Shown here one piece after another: positions 1-10,533 of a DNA stretch of 64,000 nucleotides. The position numbers and the translations under genes are program-made. The notes under the pieces are model-generated. The model made no database searches and was not told the origin of the DNA. It saw only the letters and a list, made by a program, of their open reading frames with translations. Every line of letters begins with the position of its first letter. The stretch's first letter is position 1. This DNA comes from Sphingomonadales bacterium (GTDB lineage Bacteria; Pseudomonadota; Alphaproteobacteria; Sphingomonadales; Sphingomonadaceae): positions 1 through 64,000 of the forward strand of contig JAAURJ010000006.1 of the NCBI GenBank assembly GCA_012032285.1, in the 5' to 3' direction.

Positions 1-177
1 TTCGCTGTCCGGGCTAATTGCCGCCATTTGTGCGCCGGTTGCGGCTTTTTACTTCGAACGCGGTGAATTGGTACCCTTGCTCATTGCCTGTTCCTTAATT
101 GTTTTTGGAAACACCGTGAGAATATCGAAAGGCTGCTCAATGGAACCGAACCGCGTGTCGGCTCCAAACCGAAATAA
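1..177 (+). CDS. plsY: Glycerol-3-phosphate acyltransferase PlsY, C-terminal fragment
   Basis: This is the 3' end of a gene that begins before the window. PlsY transfers an acyl group from acyl phosphate to glycerol-3-phosphate at the inner membrane, the first step of phospholipid synthesis. Reading from base 2 gives a hydrophobic segment (GLIAAICAPVAAF, then LLIACSLIVF). After a one-base shift the typical PlsY tail follows (HRENIERLLNGTEPRVG), ending at the TAA at 175-177. The shift lies in the T run at 102-106: one more T would give VFWKHREN, the usual family sequence. It directly precedes dprA. Only about 58 residues are visible, so the identification rests on the tail motif and the hydrophobic segment. 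Confidence 0.75.
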
Positions 178-189
178 CGGCGGGTAATT

Positions 190-1287
190 TTGAACAATAA
201 CAATGATTTTGATAAGCTGAGACTGCTTCGTTCTCCAAATATCGGACCAGTTACCTATCGGCAGCTTATAACCCGTTTCGGCACCGCAGCAGAAGCATTA
301 AAAGCCATTCCCGATCTGGCGGCCCGCGGAGGGAAGCGCAGATTTTCGGCTGTTAGTGAAGTCAGCATCGAGAATGAAATGGAGGCGACCCGCCGCGCCG
401 GGGGGAGTTATCTGTTCTTCGGTGATCCTGCCTATCCCGCGCTCTTGGCGCAGCTTGATAATGCGCCGCCTGCTTTCACATATCGCGGTAATCACAGACT
501 GCTTGACCGGATGACGGTCGCCTTGGTTGGTGCGCGTAATGCATCGGCGGGGGCGTGCCGCTTTGCCCGGCAATTGGCGCTGGAATTAGGACGCGAGGAT
601 TTGGCGGTCGTCTCCGGCCTTGCCCGCGGCATAGATACAGCCGCCCATATAGGCGCGTTGGATAGCGGAACAATTGCAGTAATCGCGGGCGGAATCGATG
701 TGGTCTATCCGCCTGAAAATGAAGCGCTACAAGGCGAAATTGCGGAAAAAGGACTGTTAATTGCCGAAGCGCCGCCGGGAACCGAACCGCGTGCACGGCA
801 TTTTCCCTATCGTAACCGGATCATAGCCGGGCTTTCGCTGGGCACAGTGGTTGTTGAGGCCGCACCGCGATCCGGCTCGCTGATTACGGCAAGGCTTGCT
901 GCGGAAATGGGGCGAGAGGTTATGGCTATTCCGGGCTCTCCGCTCGATCCAAGGGCGCGAGGCTGTAATCAGCTTATCCGTGAAGGCGCGACACTGGTGC
1001 AAAATGCAGAAGAGATTGCCGAACTTATCAAGCCTTTTGACGAAAGGATGCAGCGCACCTACGCTAGGCAAGCCGTCGAAGAAAAAGCGCCGGGCGAATA
1101 TAATTATGAAAGCGAGGCAGAGCGTCAGGCAATTATTGACCTGCTTGGCATGACTTATGTGTCGGTTGATGAGTTGGTGAGGCAATCGGGTGCGCCGCCA
1201 TCTGTGGTGCAGCTTGTGCTGTTGGAACTGGAATTGGCGGGCCGGTTGGAACGCGGCGCAGGGGCAAAGGTTCGCATGGTCGGATAA
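190..1287 (+). CDS. dprA: DNA processing protein DprA
   Basis: DprA binds incoming single-stranded DNA and loads RecA during natural transformation; it is cytoplasmic. The 365-residue protein is the full family length. The Rossmann-like DprA domain is clear: VALVGARNAS, SGLARGIDTAAH, the IAGGIDVVYPPEN segment, HFPYRNRIIAGLS and PRSGSLITARLAAEMGREV. A C-terminal winged-helix region (about residues 300-365, IDLLGMTYVSVDELVRQSG) matches the usual DprA tail. The start is a TTG twelve bases after the plsY stop, since no ATG in the same frame gives the conserved N-terminus. The order plsY-dprA-topA is common in alphaproteobacteria and suggests one operon. Confidence 0.95.
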   Translation: MNNNNDFDKLRLLRSPNIGPVTYRQLITRFGTAAEALKAIPDLAARGGKRRFSAVSEVSIENEMEATRRAGGSYLFFGDPAYPALLAQLDNAPPAFTYRGNHRLLDRMTVALVGARNASAGACRFARQLALELGREDLAVVSGLARGIDTAAHIGALDSGTIAVIAGGIDVVYPPENEALQGEIAEKGLLIAEAPPGTEPRARHFPYRNRIIAGLSLGTVVVEAAPRSGSLITARLAAEMGREVMAIPGSPLDPRARGCNQLIREGATLVQNAEEIAELIKPFDERMQRTYARQAVEEKAPGEYNYESEAERQAIIDLLGMTYVSVDELVRQSGAPPSVVQLVLLELELAGRLERGAGAKVRMVG

Positions 1288-1389
1288 ATCCATGCTGGAC
1301 AAGGGCGTGAAAATCATGCTTGACGGCGTTGCAATTTGCCATCCACCATATGCGCACACGTAAGGCCATTGGAAAAAGATAAATAATTT

Positions 1390-3974
1390 ATGCGTTTAGT
1401 AATCGTTGAATCGCCCGCAAAAGCAAAAACAATCGAAAAATATCTGGGGCCTGGTCATGTCGTACTGGCTTCTTATGGTCATGTCCGAGATTTGCCGCCC
1501 AAAGACGGTTCGGTCGATCCCGACAATGGGTTTTCGATGCTTTGGGACAATTATTCAGATAAAGCGAAGCAGCTCAAGGCGATTACCGATAATGCCAAAA
1601 AGGCCGATACGTTAATCCTTGCCACCGACCCTGACCGCGAGGGGGAGGCAATTAGCTGGCACGTGCAAGAAGTATTGGTTCAGAAAAAAGCGCTACCCGC
1701 CAATGTTCAAAGGGTAACATTTAACGCCATTACCAAAGCGGCCGTTACCGACGCGATGAAGAAACCGCGCGGGTTGGACGTCGACCTTATTGATGCCTAT
1801 CGCGCCCGGCGCGCCCTTGACTATCTGGTCGGATTTACCTTGTCGCCAGTGTTGTGGCGCAAATTGCCCGGCGCGAAATCAGCCGGACGTGTGCAATCGG
1901 TGGCGCTGCGCCTGATCGTAGAGCGGGAGCGGGAAATTGAAAGTTTCACTGCGCAGGAATATTGGTCGGTCAAAGTGCAGATGGAGCATAAGGGACAAGG
2001 CTTTGAAGCAAGGCTGACCCATTATGCTGGTGAAAAACTCGACAAAATGGACCTGAAAAGCGAGGCGCAGGCAGAGATGGTTCGCACGGCTGTTGAGGCG
2101 GCCAATTTCAACGTGGATAAAGTTGAAACGCGCCCGCTCACCCGCAACCCATCTCCGCCATTTACCACATCGACTTTGCAGCAGGAGGCTGCCCGCAAAT
2201 TAGGCTTTGCCGCCAGCCATACTATGCGCATTGCGCAGGGTCTGTATGAGGACGGCGCAATCACCTATATGCGGACCGACGGCGTACAAATGGACGGCAG
2301 CGCGATTTCGGAAGCCCGCCGCGCAATCGCGACGCGGTTTGACAGCGGCTTCATCCCGGAAAAGCCGCGTATATACCAAAGCAAAGCCAAAAATGCGCAA
2401 GAGGCGCATGAGGCAATTCGTCCGACAGATTTCAGTAAAGAGCGTAGCGGATCCGGCGACTATGCCAAGCTTTATGACCTGATTTTCAAACGCGCGATGG
2501 CGAGCCAAATGGCATCGGCGCTACTGGAACGGACCACCGTTGATATGACCGACGGCACCGGTCAGCATATTTTAAGAGCGACGGGGCAGGTAATGAAATT
2601 TCCTGGCTTCTTGGCGGTATATGAAGAAGGCTTGGACGATAGCGAAGGTGAAGACGGAGCAATTTTACCGCCAATGACGGCAGGCGACGCTCCGGCCAAA
2701 AAAGCAGTAGAAAAAACGCAGCATTTCACGCAGCCACAGCCACGATATTCCGAAGCGAGCCTTGTCAAAAGGCTGGAGGAATTGGGTATTGGTCGGCCGT
2801 CTACTTATGCATCGACGATCCAGGTGCTCAAAGATCGTGCTTATGTGCGGATCGAAAAAAACCGTTTTTTTGCAGAAGAATCCGGGCGGCTTTTGACAGC
2901 ATTTCTGGAGCGGTTCTTTGAACGCTATGTGGCCTATGATTACACCGCCGGGTTAGAGGACCAGCTTGACGTGATAAGCGACGGGAAAGAGGATTGGCAA
3001 AAATTCCTAGATGCATTTTGGCGCGATTTTAAGCCCAAAACCGCTGAGGTAATGGAACAAAAGCCTTCGGAAGTGACTGCTGAAATCGACAAATTTCTAG
3101 CGCCTTATCTGTTTCCAGAAAAAGAGGACGGCGCCGATCCCCGTTTATGCCCAAGCTGCGGCGAGGCAGGCTTGCCCTGCGCGGCGGACGGTTTGGGGCC
3201 TTTGTTGCCTGTTCGAACTATCCGGAATGTAAATATACACGGAAATTTGGGCAACCAGGCGTCAGTGATGCGGGGGATACAGGCCCGGAAAATTTAGGCA
3301 AGCATCCCGAAACCGGCGAAGATGTCATGCGAAAATCTGGTCGCTTTGGTCCTTATTTCGAAATGGGAGAGGGCAAGGATGCCAAACGGGCTTCTATCCC
3401 CAAAGACTTGCCAAGCGAAGATATCGGACTTGAATGGGCGGTGAAGCTGTTATCTTTGCCGCGTACAGTTGGGCAACATCCTGAAACGGGTGAGGATATA
3501 ATCGCCGCCATTGGCCGTTATGGTCCTTATTTGATGCATCAGAAAAAATATGCGCGGCTGCAATCCACAGCCGATGTGTTCGAAACCGGCATGAACGCTG
3601 CTGTCGCCAAATTAGCTGAGGCTGCTGCCAATCCGGGACGTGGCCGTAGTGCAGCGCGAGAGCCGCTGAAAATATTGGGCAAACATCCGCGCACCGATGA
3701 AGAAATTAAGCTGATGGAGGGGCGCTATGGCGCTTATGTGACCGACGGCACAACCAATGCAACATTACCCAAATCAATTGCGCAGGATCAGCTGACTTTG
3801 GAGGAAGCGGCGCAGTTGATTGATGATCGCGCCGCAAAAGGGCCGGCAAAAGGCAACAAGAAAAAAGCCGCCCCCAAAAAGTCGGCCGCAAAAAAGAAAT
3901 CGCCCGCCAAGAAAAAGGCTCCGGCTAAGAAGAAAGCGACGACAACAAAGGCGGCCGCGAAAACCAAGCAATGA
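1390..3974 (+). CDS. topA: DNA topoisomerase I (one frameshift)
   Basis: TopA relaxes negative supercoils. The Toprim domain is at the N-terminus (VIVESPAKAKTIEKYLG, DPDREGEAISWH), and the active-site tyrosine is in GAITYMRTDG. The reading frame stays open to 3297 but leaves the family sequence near 3165; a second frame then carries the zinc-ribbon and C-terminal repeats (GKHPETGEDV, GRFGPYFE, GKHPRTDEEI) to 3974. One G missing from the run at 3165-3166 (GAGGGC read as GAGGC) restores CPSCGEGRLALRGGRFG. The corrected protein has about 861 residues, normal for the family. It ends in a Lys/Ala/Pro-rich tail of about 40 residues (KKKAAPKKSAAKKK and similar), a DNA-binding tail common in alphaproteobacterial TopA. 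Confidence 0.93.
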
Positions 3975-3990
3975 ATTTAAGGGGCGGCGA

Positions 3991-4887
3991 TTATCTGTTC
4001 CAATCCAGCCCCATGCCTTCATAAATTTCAGGGCTTTCGTCCCAGTCCGCCTTAACCTTTACATGAAGATAAAGGTGGACAGGGCACCCGCCCATCAGCG
4101 CGCTAATCTCTGTCCGCGCTTCGGCGCCGATTGCTTTGATCATTTGTCCGCCTTTGCCCAAGACTATGCCGCGCTGGCTGTCGCGTTGGACAATGATTTG
4201 CTGATGTATTTCGATGCTACCATCGTCCCTTTCCGAATATTTTTCTGTAACCACAGTAGCAGCATAAGGCAGCTCTTCATGCAGCTTGTGATAGAGCTGT
4301 TCGCGGGTGATCTCGCTTGCGAGAAGCCGATCGGTGATGTCTGACACCTGATCTTCGGGGAAATGCCATTCTCCCTCCGGCATAGCAGCGGCAAGTTCCC
4401 CCTTCAGGTGCGCTATACCTTCGCCATCCAGAGCGCTGACAAAAAAGCTTTGGTCAAACGCACATAGGTCATGGAGTTTTGCAGCCAGTGCGAGCAGCTT
4501 GTCTTTGCGCGATATATCAACCTTGTTGAGTATCAGCCACTTGGGTTCGTCCCGCCGCGCCAGAGCCTCGGCAATTTGTTCTACTTTCGGGCCAGCACCC
4601 TTTCGGCCATCGATGACAAGAGCAATCATGTCCGCGCCCGATGCGCCGTCCCATGCCGCCGAAACCATGGCGCGGTCCAATTTTCTTTGCGGTGCAAATA
4701 TGCCAGGGGTGTCGACAAGGATCATTTGAACTTCATCCTGCATCGCAACACCCATAAGCCGCGCTCTCGTGGTCTGTGCCTTTGGGCTGACTATAGCGAC
4801 TTTTTGCCCGACAAGGGCATTGACCAATGTTGACTTTCCGGCATTAGGCGCGCCGATTATGGCGATATGACCGCATTTGCGCTTCAT
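3991..4887 (-). CDS. era: GTPase Era
   Basis: Era is a ribosome-assembly GTPase that binds the 3' end of 16S rRNA and helps mature the 30S subunit. The 298-residue protein is complete: G1 motif GAPNAGKS, G3 VDTPGIF, G4 NKVD, then a C-terminal KH domain with VLGKGGQMIKAIG. It is the last gene of the lepB-rnc-era cluster on the minus strand. Its ATG overlaps the rnc stop by four bases (ATGA), so it is probably translationally coupled. It converges on topA with 16 bases between the two stops. The frame is intact, unlike both neighbours. Confidence 0.97.
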   Translation of the reverse strand: MKRKCGHIAIIGAPNAGKSTLVNALVGQKVAIVSPKAQTTRARLMGVAMQDEVQMILVDTPGIFAPQRKLDRAMVSAAWDGASGADMIALVIDGRKGAGPKVEQIAEALARRDEPKWLILNKVDISRKDKLLALAAKLHDLCAFDQSFFVSALDGEGIAHLKGELAAAMPEGEWHFPEDQVSDITDRLLASEITREQLYHKLHEELPYAATVVTEKYSERDDGSIEIHQQIIVQRDSQRGIVLGKGGQMIKAIGAEARTEISALMGGCPVHLYLHVKVKADWDESPEIYEGMGLDWNR

Positions 4888-5550
4888 GCATTTTGCTCCA
4901 AAAATAATTCTGCGGCCATTGTTTCTGCGGCCTGTTTGCTATTGGCGGTCGCGCTGACCGGATCGAACCCTTTTACCGTTACGGTCACTTCAAAACGCAT
5001 GGCATGGGGCGGCCCTTCTTTTTGGTGACTGCATATTCAGGTGTTTTACGGTTTTTTGCAGCACACCATTCTTGCAATGAGGATTTGGGATGCTTTGGCG
5101 CTTTGATCGCAGCCTCGATATGCGGGGACCAGTGGGTAATGACAAAAGCGCGGGCATCGGCAAATCCGCGTTCCAGAAACAAGGCACCGATCAAGCCTCC
5201 ATAACATCGCCCAACACATTATCGCTATTTTGAGCGCCATCATCGCGGGCCTGTTTTCCCAATATGATATGGGCAGGCAGACCGATTTTACGGGCGATTT
5301 CTGCGCAGGTCGACCCGGACACAAGGCTGTTGAGCCGGTGCGAGAGGCGTCCTTCCGCTTCATCCGGATAGCGGGCATAGAGCATTTCCGCGATTGTTAA
5401 GCCCAGCACCCTGTCACCCAGAAATTCCAACCTTTGATAATCGGGCTTACCCGTGCTGCCATGGGTGAGAGCGCGGCTATAATTGTCAAGCTGCGCCGGT
5501 TCATGGCCCAATATTTGGCACAGCCAGCTACGCGCTGCGTCGCAGATCAA
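4884..5550 (-). CDS. rnc: Ribonuclease III (two frameshifts)
   Basis: RNase III cleaves double-stranded RNA in rRNA and mRNA processing. The N-terminal half carries the signature RALTHGSTG, QRLEFLGDRVLGL and NVLGDVMEA. The frame then breaks at 5193-5194, where one A on the plus strand is missing, and continues as LIGALFLERGFADAR. A double-stranded RNA binding region follows (KSSLQEWCAAKNRKTPEYAV), broken again in the T run at 5019-5023. It then resumes as RFEVTVTVKGFDPVSATA and ends at the stop 4884-4886. With both bases restored the length is about 222 residues, the family norm. The likely start is the TTG at 5550-5548, overlapping the lepB stop (TTGA). The gene is essential or nearly so, hence sequence error is more likely than loss. 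Confidence 0.88.
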
Positions 5551-6452
5551 AAACCTTCCCCAATGCGTTCTCCGCGGGCCGCTGTGAACCATGTCCATGG
5601 CAATAACCAGCTTGATGAACCATCGGTTGAAAATACGCTGAACATCGCTTTACCGATCAAATTTTCCTGCGGGACAAGCCCGATGCCGCCGCCTTCTTGG
5701 GCCGGGAAACGGCTATCGGCGCTGCGGTCGCGGTTGTCGCCCATTAAAAAGACTTCGCCCTCCTTGACGATAAACACCTGCGTATCGTCGGCGTCACTTT
5801 TATATTCAATATCAAGGATATTATAGCTTTTGCCCTCTGGCAAAGTCTCCCGGTATCGGGGATAACGGCATTGCAGGCCGCCTGCAGGCGCGGCCTCTTC
5901 ATAGCTTTCTTTATAACAGGCGGTCGTTTGCCCCTCTAGCGCCGCCGCATCCTTCATATTCTGTGTCACGGGAATGACGAAATCGGCAATCCTCTCTTTT
6001 TTCACTGCATTACCATTGATATACAGAATGCCGTCAATCATCTGTATCTGATCCCCGGGAAGGCCTATAACACGTTTGATATAATCATCGCGCTGTGTCG
6101 GCGGCGCTTTGAAGACAACGACATCGCCGCGTTCAGGCTGATGGGCAAAAATATGGCCCGGTATAATCGGCAGGCCGAAAGCCATGGAATAATTGCTGTA
6201 ACCATAATTCCATTTTGATACAATTAGATAGTCACCAATTAACAACCGCGGTTGCATCGATTCTGACGGGATATTGAAAGGTGAAATGATGAAGCTGCGC
6301 AAAATAAACATGAACAGGGCCAGTTTCAGAAGGAATTTGCCATAGTCCTTCCATTCCGACGCACTGTCCTTTTCGACCTGAGGCGCTTTTTCGTCCAGAG
6401 GAGTGGATGGTTCATTTGCGGTATCCGCAGGGTTTTTGACAGTTTCTTGCAA
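5547..6452 (-). CDS. lepB: Signal peptidase I
   Basis: LepB cleaves signal peptides from exported preproteins at the periplasmic face of the inner membrane. The 301-residue protein has an acidic cytoplasmic N-terminus, one membrane segment at about residues 40-57 (LLKLALFMFILRSFII), the catalytic serine in PSESMQP (Ser65) and the catalytic lysine in YIKRVIGLPGD (Lys126). The conserved box MGDNRDRSADSR is near the C-terminus. It is the first gene of the lepB-rnc-era cluster and is transcribed divergently from pgi. The frame is intact. Confidence 0.96.
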   Translation of the reverse strand: MQETVKNPADTANEPSTPLDEKAPQVEKDSASEWKDYGKFLLKLALFMFILRSFIISPFNIPSESMQPRLLIGDYLIVSKWNYGYSNYSMAFGLPIIPGHIFAHQPERGDVVVFKAPPTQRDDYIKRVIGLPGDQIQMIDGILYINGNAVKKERIADFVIPVTQNMKDAAALEGQTTACYKESYEEAAPAGGLQCRYPRYRETLPEGKSYNILDIEYKSDADDTQVFIVKEGEVFLMGDNRDRSADSRFPAQEGGGIGLVPQENLIGKAMFSVFSTDGSSSWLLPWTWFTAARGERIGEGF

Positions 6453-6472
6453 GGGTGCCTCAAAAAATTAAT

Positions 6473-6536
6473 GGTGAATAAGCTTTGGCTGGCCTTCTAA
6501 TGGCAAGCCGGGCTATTGGCCAGCATCAGATTCACC
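6473..6536. promoter_or_regulatory. Nested inverted repeats in the lepB-pgi divergent spacer
   Basis: Two concentric inverted repeats fill the 106-base spacer between the divergent starts of lepB and pgi. The outer arms are GGTGAAT (6473-6479) and ATTCACC (6530-6536). The inner arms are GCTGGCC (6488-6494) and GGCCAGC (6518-6524). They could fold as a long interrupted hairpin or form operator half-sites. There is no T tract on either side, and the position is upstream of both genes, so a terminator is unlikely. Confidence 0.45.
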
Positions 6537-6558
6537 TGTTTACAGAAAAGAAGAACCT

Positions 6559-8055
6559 ATGCCCCGAAATATTTGGAATACCATCGCTGCGGTGCCCGCT
6601 GATAGCCTTAGACATATATTTGCTAATGATGCGCAGCGGGTTCAAAACATGACGGTGCGGCAAAGCGGTATCTTGTTTGATTTTTCGAAAACACATTTGA
6701 ACGATGGCTTGCTGGCTGCTTTCCAATCTTTGGCGGGCCATGCCAAATTTACAGAGGCACGCGAAAAGCTGTTTTCTGGGGAGATTGTAAACCCCAGCGA
6801 AGGACGCGCGGCAGAACATACAGCGGAGCGCGGCAATGGCGCGGCGCAGCAGGTGGAAATGGCAAAGGCGCTGCAAGCTCGGATGCGCGGTCTTATCGAG
6901 GCGATAGATGCGGGCGCGATGGGTGAAGTAAAGCATATCTTGCATATTGGAATAGGCGGATCGGCTTTGGGTCCAAAGCTGTTAATTGATGCGCTGGGCC
7001 GTGATGATGCCCGTTATGACGTCAAAGTGGTCTCCAATGTGGATGCGGCAGCTTTGGCAGAGGCGGTTGCCAATATGGACCCGCATAAAACCATTGTCGC
7101 GGTTGCATCCAAAACCTTTACCACGACCGAAACATTGATGAACGCCGCCAGCGCAATCGAATGGATGAAACAAGCGGGCGTTTCCGACCCAGAAGGACGG
7201 ATTATTGCGCTGACGGCAAACCCTGAAAAAGCGATAGAATGGGGCGTTGATGAAAGCCGCATCTTGCCTTTTAACGAAGCGGTGGGTGGCCGTTATTCGC
7301 TTTGGTGCTCGATCGGCTTTCCCGTTGCTATTGGACTTGGTTGGGCCGCTTATGAAGAGCTGTTAGAAGGTGCAGCGGCGATGGACCGCCATTTCAAAAC
7401 CTCTGATCTGACTTCTAATGCCCCGGTTTTGGCGGCCTATGCGGACCTATATTATTCGCAAGTAAGGAAATGCCAGACACGGGCGGTATTTGCTTATGAC
7501 GAACGGCTGCGGCTTTTGCCGGATTATCTGCAACAGCTGGAAATGGAATCGAACGGCAAATCGGTAACCGCATCGGGCGAGCCATTGGGCGTTAACAGTG
7601 CGCCTGTAACTTGGGGCGGTGTCGGCACCGATGCCCAGCACGCCGTGTTTCAGTTGCTGCATCAAGGGACGCATTTGATCCCCGTGGAATTTATCGTCAG
7701 TAAAACGCCGGGGCATGATTTCGATCCGGCGCATCATGAAACCCTTTTGATCAACTGTTTTGCCCAAGGTGCAGCGCTGATGTCGGGACGAAAATCGGAC
7801 GATGGCGCTCGTAACTATGTAGGCGACAGGCCGTCTGTAACGCTATTGCTCGAAGACGTCACGCCGTCGGTGGTTGGCGCATTGATCGCTTTTTACGAGC
7901 ATCGCACCTATGTCAATGCGATGCTGCTTGATATTAACCCCTTTGATCAATTTGGCGTGGAATTGGGCAAGGAAATTGCCAAAGCGATTGCACAAGATGG
8001 TCCAAGCGGCTTTGACGCCTCCACTATGGCACTGATTGCAGAGGCGGAGTTATAG
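6559..8055 (+). CDS. pgi: Glucose-6-phosphate isomerase
   Basis: Pgi interconverts glucose-6-phosphate and fructose-6-phosphate in the cytoplasm. In sphingomonads, which usually lack phosphofructokinase, it mainly feeds gluconeogenic carbon or links to the Entner-Doudoroff route. The 498-residue protein is complete: IGIGGSALGPKLL, VASKTFTTTETL, FNEAVGGRYSLWCSIGFP and QLEMESNGKSV are all family motifs. A purine-rich stretch before the ATG (AAAAGAAGAACC) can act as ribosome binding site. The next gene on the same strand, glutathione reductase, starts 64 bases downstream. Confidence 0.96.
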   Translation: MPRNIWNTIAAVPADSLRHIFANDAQRVQNMTVRQSGILFDFSKTHLNDGLLAAFQSLAGHAKFTEAREKLFSGEIVNPSEGRAAEHTAERGNGAAQQVEMAKALQARMRGLIEAIDAGAMGEVKHILHIGIGGSALGPKLLIDALGRDDARYDVKVVSNVDAAALAEAVANMDPHKTIVAVASKTFTTTETLMNAASAIEWMKQAGVSDPEGRIIALTANPEKAIEWGVDESRILPFNEAVGGRYSLWCSIGFPVAIGLGWAAYEELLEGAAAMDRHFKTSDLTSNAPVLAAYADLYYSQVRKCQTRAVFAYDERLRLLPDYLQQLEMESNGKSVTASGEPLGVNSAPVTWGGVGTDAQHAVFQLLHQGTHLIPVEFIVSKTPGHDFDPAHHETLLINCFAQGAALMSGRKSDDGARNYVGDRPSVTLLLEDVTPSVVGALIAFYEHRTYVNAMLLDINPFDQFGVELGKEIAKAIAQDGPSGFDASTMALIAEAEL

Positions 8056-8119
8056 GCGCTTTTGCCTGTAACAAATGCTGCTTCCTTCGCGAAAACACAG
8101 TCTGAAAGCAGATTAGCTT

Positions 8120-9463
8120 ATGACCTATGATTATGATCTTTTTATTATTGGCGCTGGATCGGGCGGGGTTCGGGCTGCACGCATATCTTCCGCGCATGGC
8201 GCAAAAGTGGCGATTGCAGAGGAATATCGTGTCGGCGGCACCTGCGTCATTCGCGGCTGCGTGCCCAAGAAGATGTTGGTCTATGCGGCCCATTTTGCCG
8301 AAGACTTGCATGAAGCGAACCGCTTTGGCTGGGATATGGCAGGCACGATTTTCAACTGGCAACGTCTGCGCGATATTGTGCAGGATGACGTCACCCGGCT
8401 TGAGGGGCTTTATGGTCAGACTTTAGCGAATAATGACGTCGCTATCTATCATGAAAGAGCCGTTTTAAGCGGCCCCAATGAGGTGACACTGGCCAGCGGC
8501 AAACGGATCAAAGCAAAATATATTCTGGTAGCGACCGGCGGGTGGCCAGCCAGCGCTGACTGTGAGGGTGCTCAATATACACTTACCTCTAATGAGATTT
8601 CCATCTGGAAAGCTTACCAAGCAGCATTATTATCGTCGGTGGAGGGTATATTGCCAATGAGTTTGCCGGGATTTTCCACGCTTTTGGCAGTGACGTCACT
8701 ATCGCCAACAGGTCAGATACAATATTGCGCGGTTATGATCAGGAAATTGTCGGAAAATTACAAGCCATGGGAGAAGCCAAAGGCATTAAATACCGTATGA
8801 ACGCGCCGCTTGAACGAATTGAGAAAAATCCAGACGGGAGCGTATCCGTGCATTTCCGGGATGGCGGTGCGCCGCAAAAAGCAGACGTCATCATGGTGGC
8901 TACCGGGCGTGTTCCAAAAACAAGCGGCTTAGGTCTTGAATCATTGGGTGTCGCAATGGACTCAGACGGCGCAATCATTGTCAGTGACGATAATAAATCA
9001 AGCATCGGCAGCATCTATGCTGTCGGCGACGTCACCAACCGTGTTCAATTGACACCGGTGGCGATCCGCGAAGGCCATGCCTTTGCCGATACAGTTTTGG
9101 CGCAACCCAAGAAGGATAAGCTATCAAAATATCCCGTCCGCCGTGTTTTCAAGTCCGCCGATTGCGGCTGTAGGCTTGACCGAGGCAGAGGCGAGGCTGC
9201 GCTATGATGATGTTAAAATCTATACAAGCGATTTCCGCCCAATGAAAAACGCTCTTTCGGGTCGGCAAGAGCGCGGTTTTTATAAGATGGTGGTTACAGG
9301 TGAGGAAGAAAAAGTCATTGGTCTTCATATGATTGGACCTGATTCTTCTGAAATATTGCAAGCAGCGGCAGTGGCAGTTGTTGCAGGATTAAGCAAGCAA
9401 GCTTTTGACGACACCGTCGCCTTGCATCCCAGCATGGCGGAAGAGCTTGTTTTGCTCAAATAG
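8120..9463 (+). CDS. gor: Glutathione-disulfide reductase (two frameshifts)
   Basis: This flavoenzyme reduces glutathione disulfide with NADPH. Visible parts are the FAD-binding GAGSGGVRAAR, the redox-active disulfide GGTCVIRGCVPKK, the second Rossmann fold VGGGYIANEFAG and the C-terminal active-site HPSMAEE. The frame breaks at the T run 8598-8600 (one T missing; restored sequence NEIFHLESLP) and at the A run 9126-9129 (one A too many; restored sequence NIPSAVFSSPPIAAVGLTEAEA). The corrected length is 447 residues, normal for the family. Both breaks are in homopolymers. The best name is glutathione reductase rather than another disulfide reductase, because of the CVIRGC motif and the C-terminus. 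Confidence 0.9.
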
Positions 9464-9513
9464 CACTGGACGAGTTGCTATTTGCAATTTATTCCTTGGA
9501 TAAGGAGAGGGAA

Positions 9514-10533
9514 ATGTCCAAGACGGTATTGGTTACAGGCGGCACAGGCTATATTGCGGGCGAGTTGATCAGGCAGTTATTGGTCAAGGGCTGGACAGTG
9601 CATACCACGGTGCGCGACAAGGCGAAGAGTGAGGCGCAGCTTCAATCGCGTTTTGGCGATCCGGGGGACAGGCTAAAGGTCTTTCAAGCAGAGTTATTGG
9701 CTGATGATGGCTGGGAAAAGGCCAATGCCGGGTGCAGCCATGTCGCCCATGTCGCATCGCCCATTTCGGCCAGCGCTCCGAAGCATGAGGATGAAATGAT
9801 CGTGCCGGCAATAGAGGGCACTTTAAGGGCGCTTCGCTTTGCAAAGGCGGCGGGCGTGATGCGCTTTGTCCAGACCAGCTCCATGGCTGCGGTTGCCTAT
9901 GGCCGCAGCGAGAAAGACTATATTGTCACCGAAGCCGATTGGACCGATGTCAATCATGGCGATATTTATCCTTATATAAAATCCAAGACGCTTGCTGAAC
10001 GGGCTGCCCGTAAATGGGTTGCGGATGAAGGCGGGCCAATGGAGTTTGTATCGGTCAATCCTGCAATGGTTTTGGGTCCGGTCGAAAGCCCCGATTTTTC
10101 GGCTTCGGTGGAGGCGGTGAAGCAGCTTATCGATGGATCAATGCCAATGGCGCCCGATCTGGGTTTTTCGATTGTCGATGTCCGCGATGTCGCCGATCTG
10201 CATATCAGGTGCCTGGAAACGCCGGGTCTTGGCGGAGAACGATTTCTGGCGGGTGGACCGTTTCTGAAAATGATTGAGGTTGGGGCCATATTGCGGGCTG
10301 GACTGGGCAACAAGGCACGCAAGGTGCCGACGCGCGTGATGCCTAACTGGATGGTATCGGTGCTCAGCCTTTTCAATCCCGCCGTCCGTTCGATAAAAAG
10401 CGAACTGGGCAAAAGCCGTCATGTCGATGCGGCCCATGCCAAGGAGAGGCTGGGCTGGGAAATGCGCGATGTTGAGGGCACAATCATAGACACCGCGCAA
10501 AGCCTGATCGAAAAGGGCGTAGTTAAAGCTTAA
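9514..10533 (+). CDS. NAD-dependent epimerase/dehydratase (extended SDR)
   Basis: The 339-residue protein belongs to the extended short-chain dehydrogenase/reductase group resembling dihydroflavonol-4-reductases and aldehyde reductases. Its NAD(P)-binding motif is TGGTGYIAGELIRQL and the catalytic pair is in YPYIKSKTLAE (Tyr and Lys four residues apart). VTEADW and NPAMVLGP are typical of this branch. The ATG at 9514 follows a strong ribosome binding site, AAGGAGAGGG, so the open frame extending 39 bases upstream is not used. The substrate cannot be read from sequence. It converges with the GST gene, overlapping it by 11 bases. Confidence 0.85.
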   Translation: MSKTVLVTGGTGYIAGELIRQLLVKGWTVHTTVRDKAKSEAQLQSRFGDPGDRLKVFQAELLADDGWEKANAGCSHVAHVASPISASAPKHEDEMIVPAIEGTLRALRFAKAAGVMRFVQTSSMAAVAYGRSEKDYIVTEADWTDVNHGDIYPYIKSKTLAERAARKWVADEGGPMEFVSVNPAMVLGPVESPDFSASVEAVKQLIDGSMPMAPDLGFSIVDVRDVADLHIRCLETPGLGGERFLAGGPFLKMIEVGAILRAGLGNKARKVPTRVMPNWMVSVLSLFNPAVRSIKSELGKSRHVDAAHAKERLGWEMRDVEGTIIDTAQSLIEKGVVKA

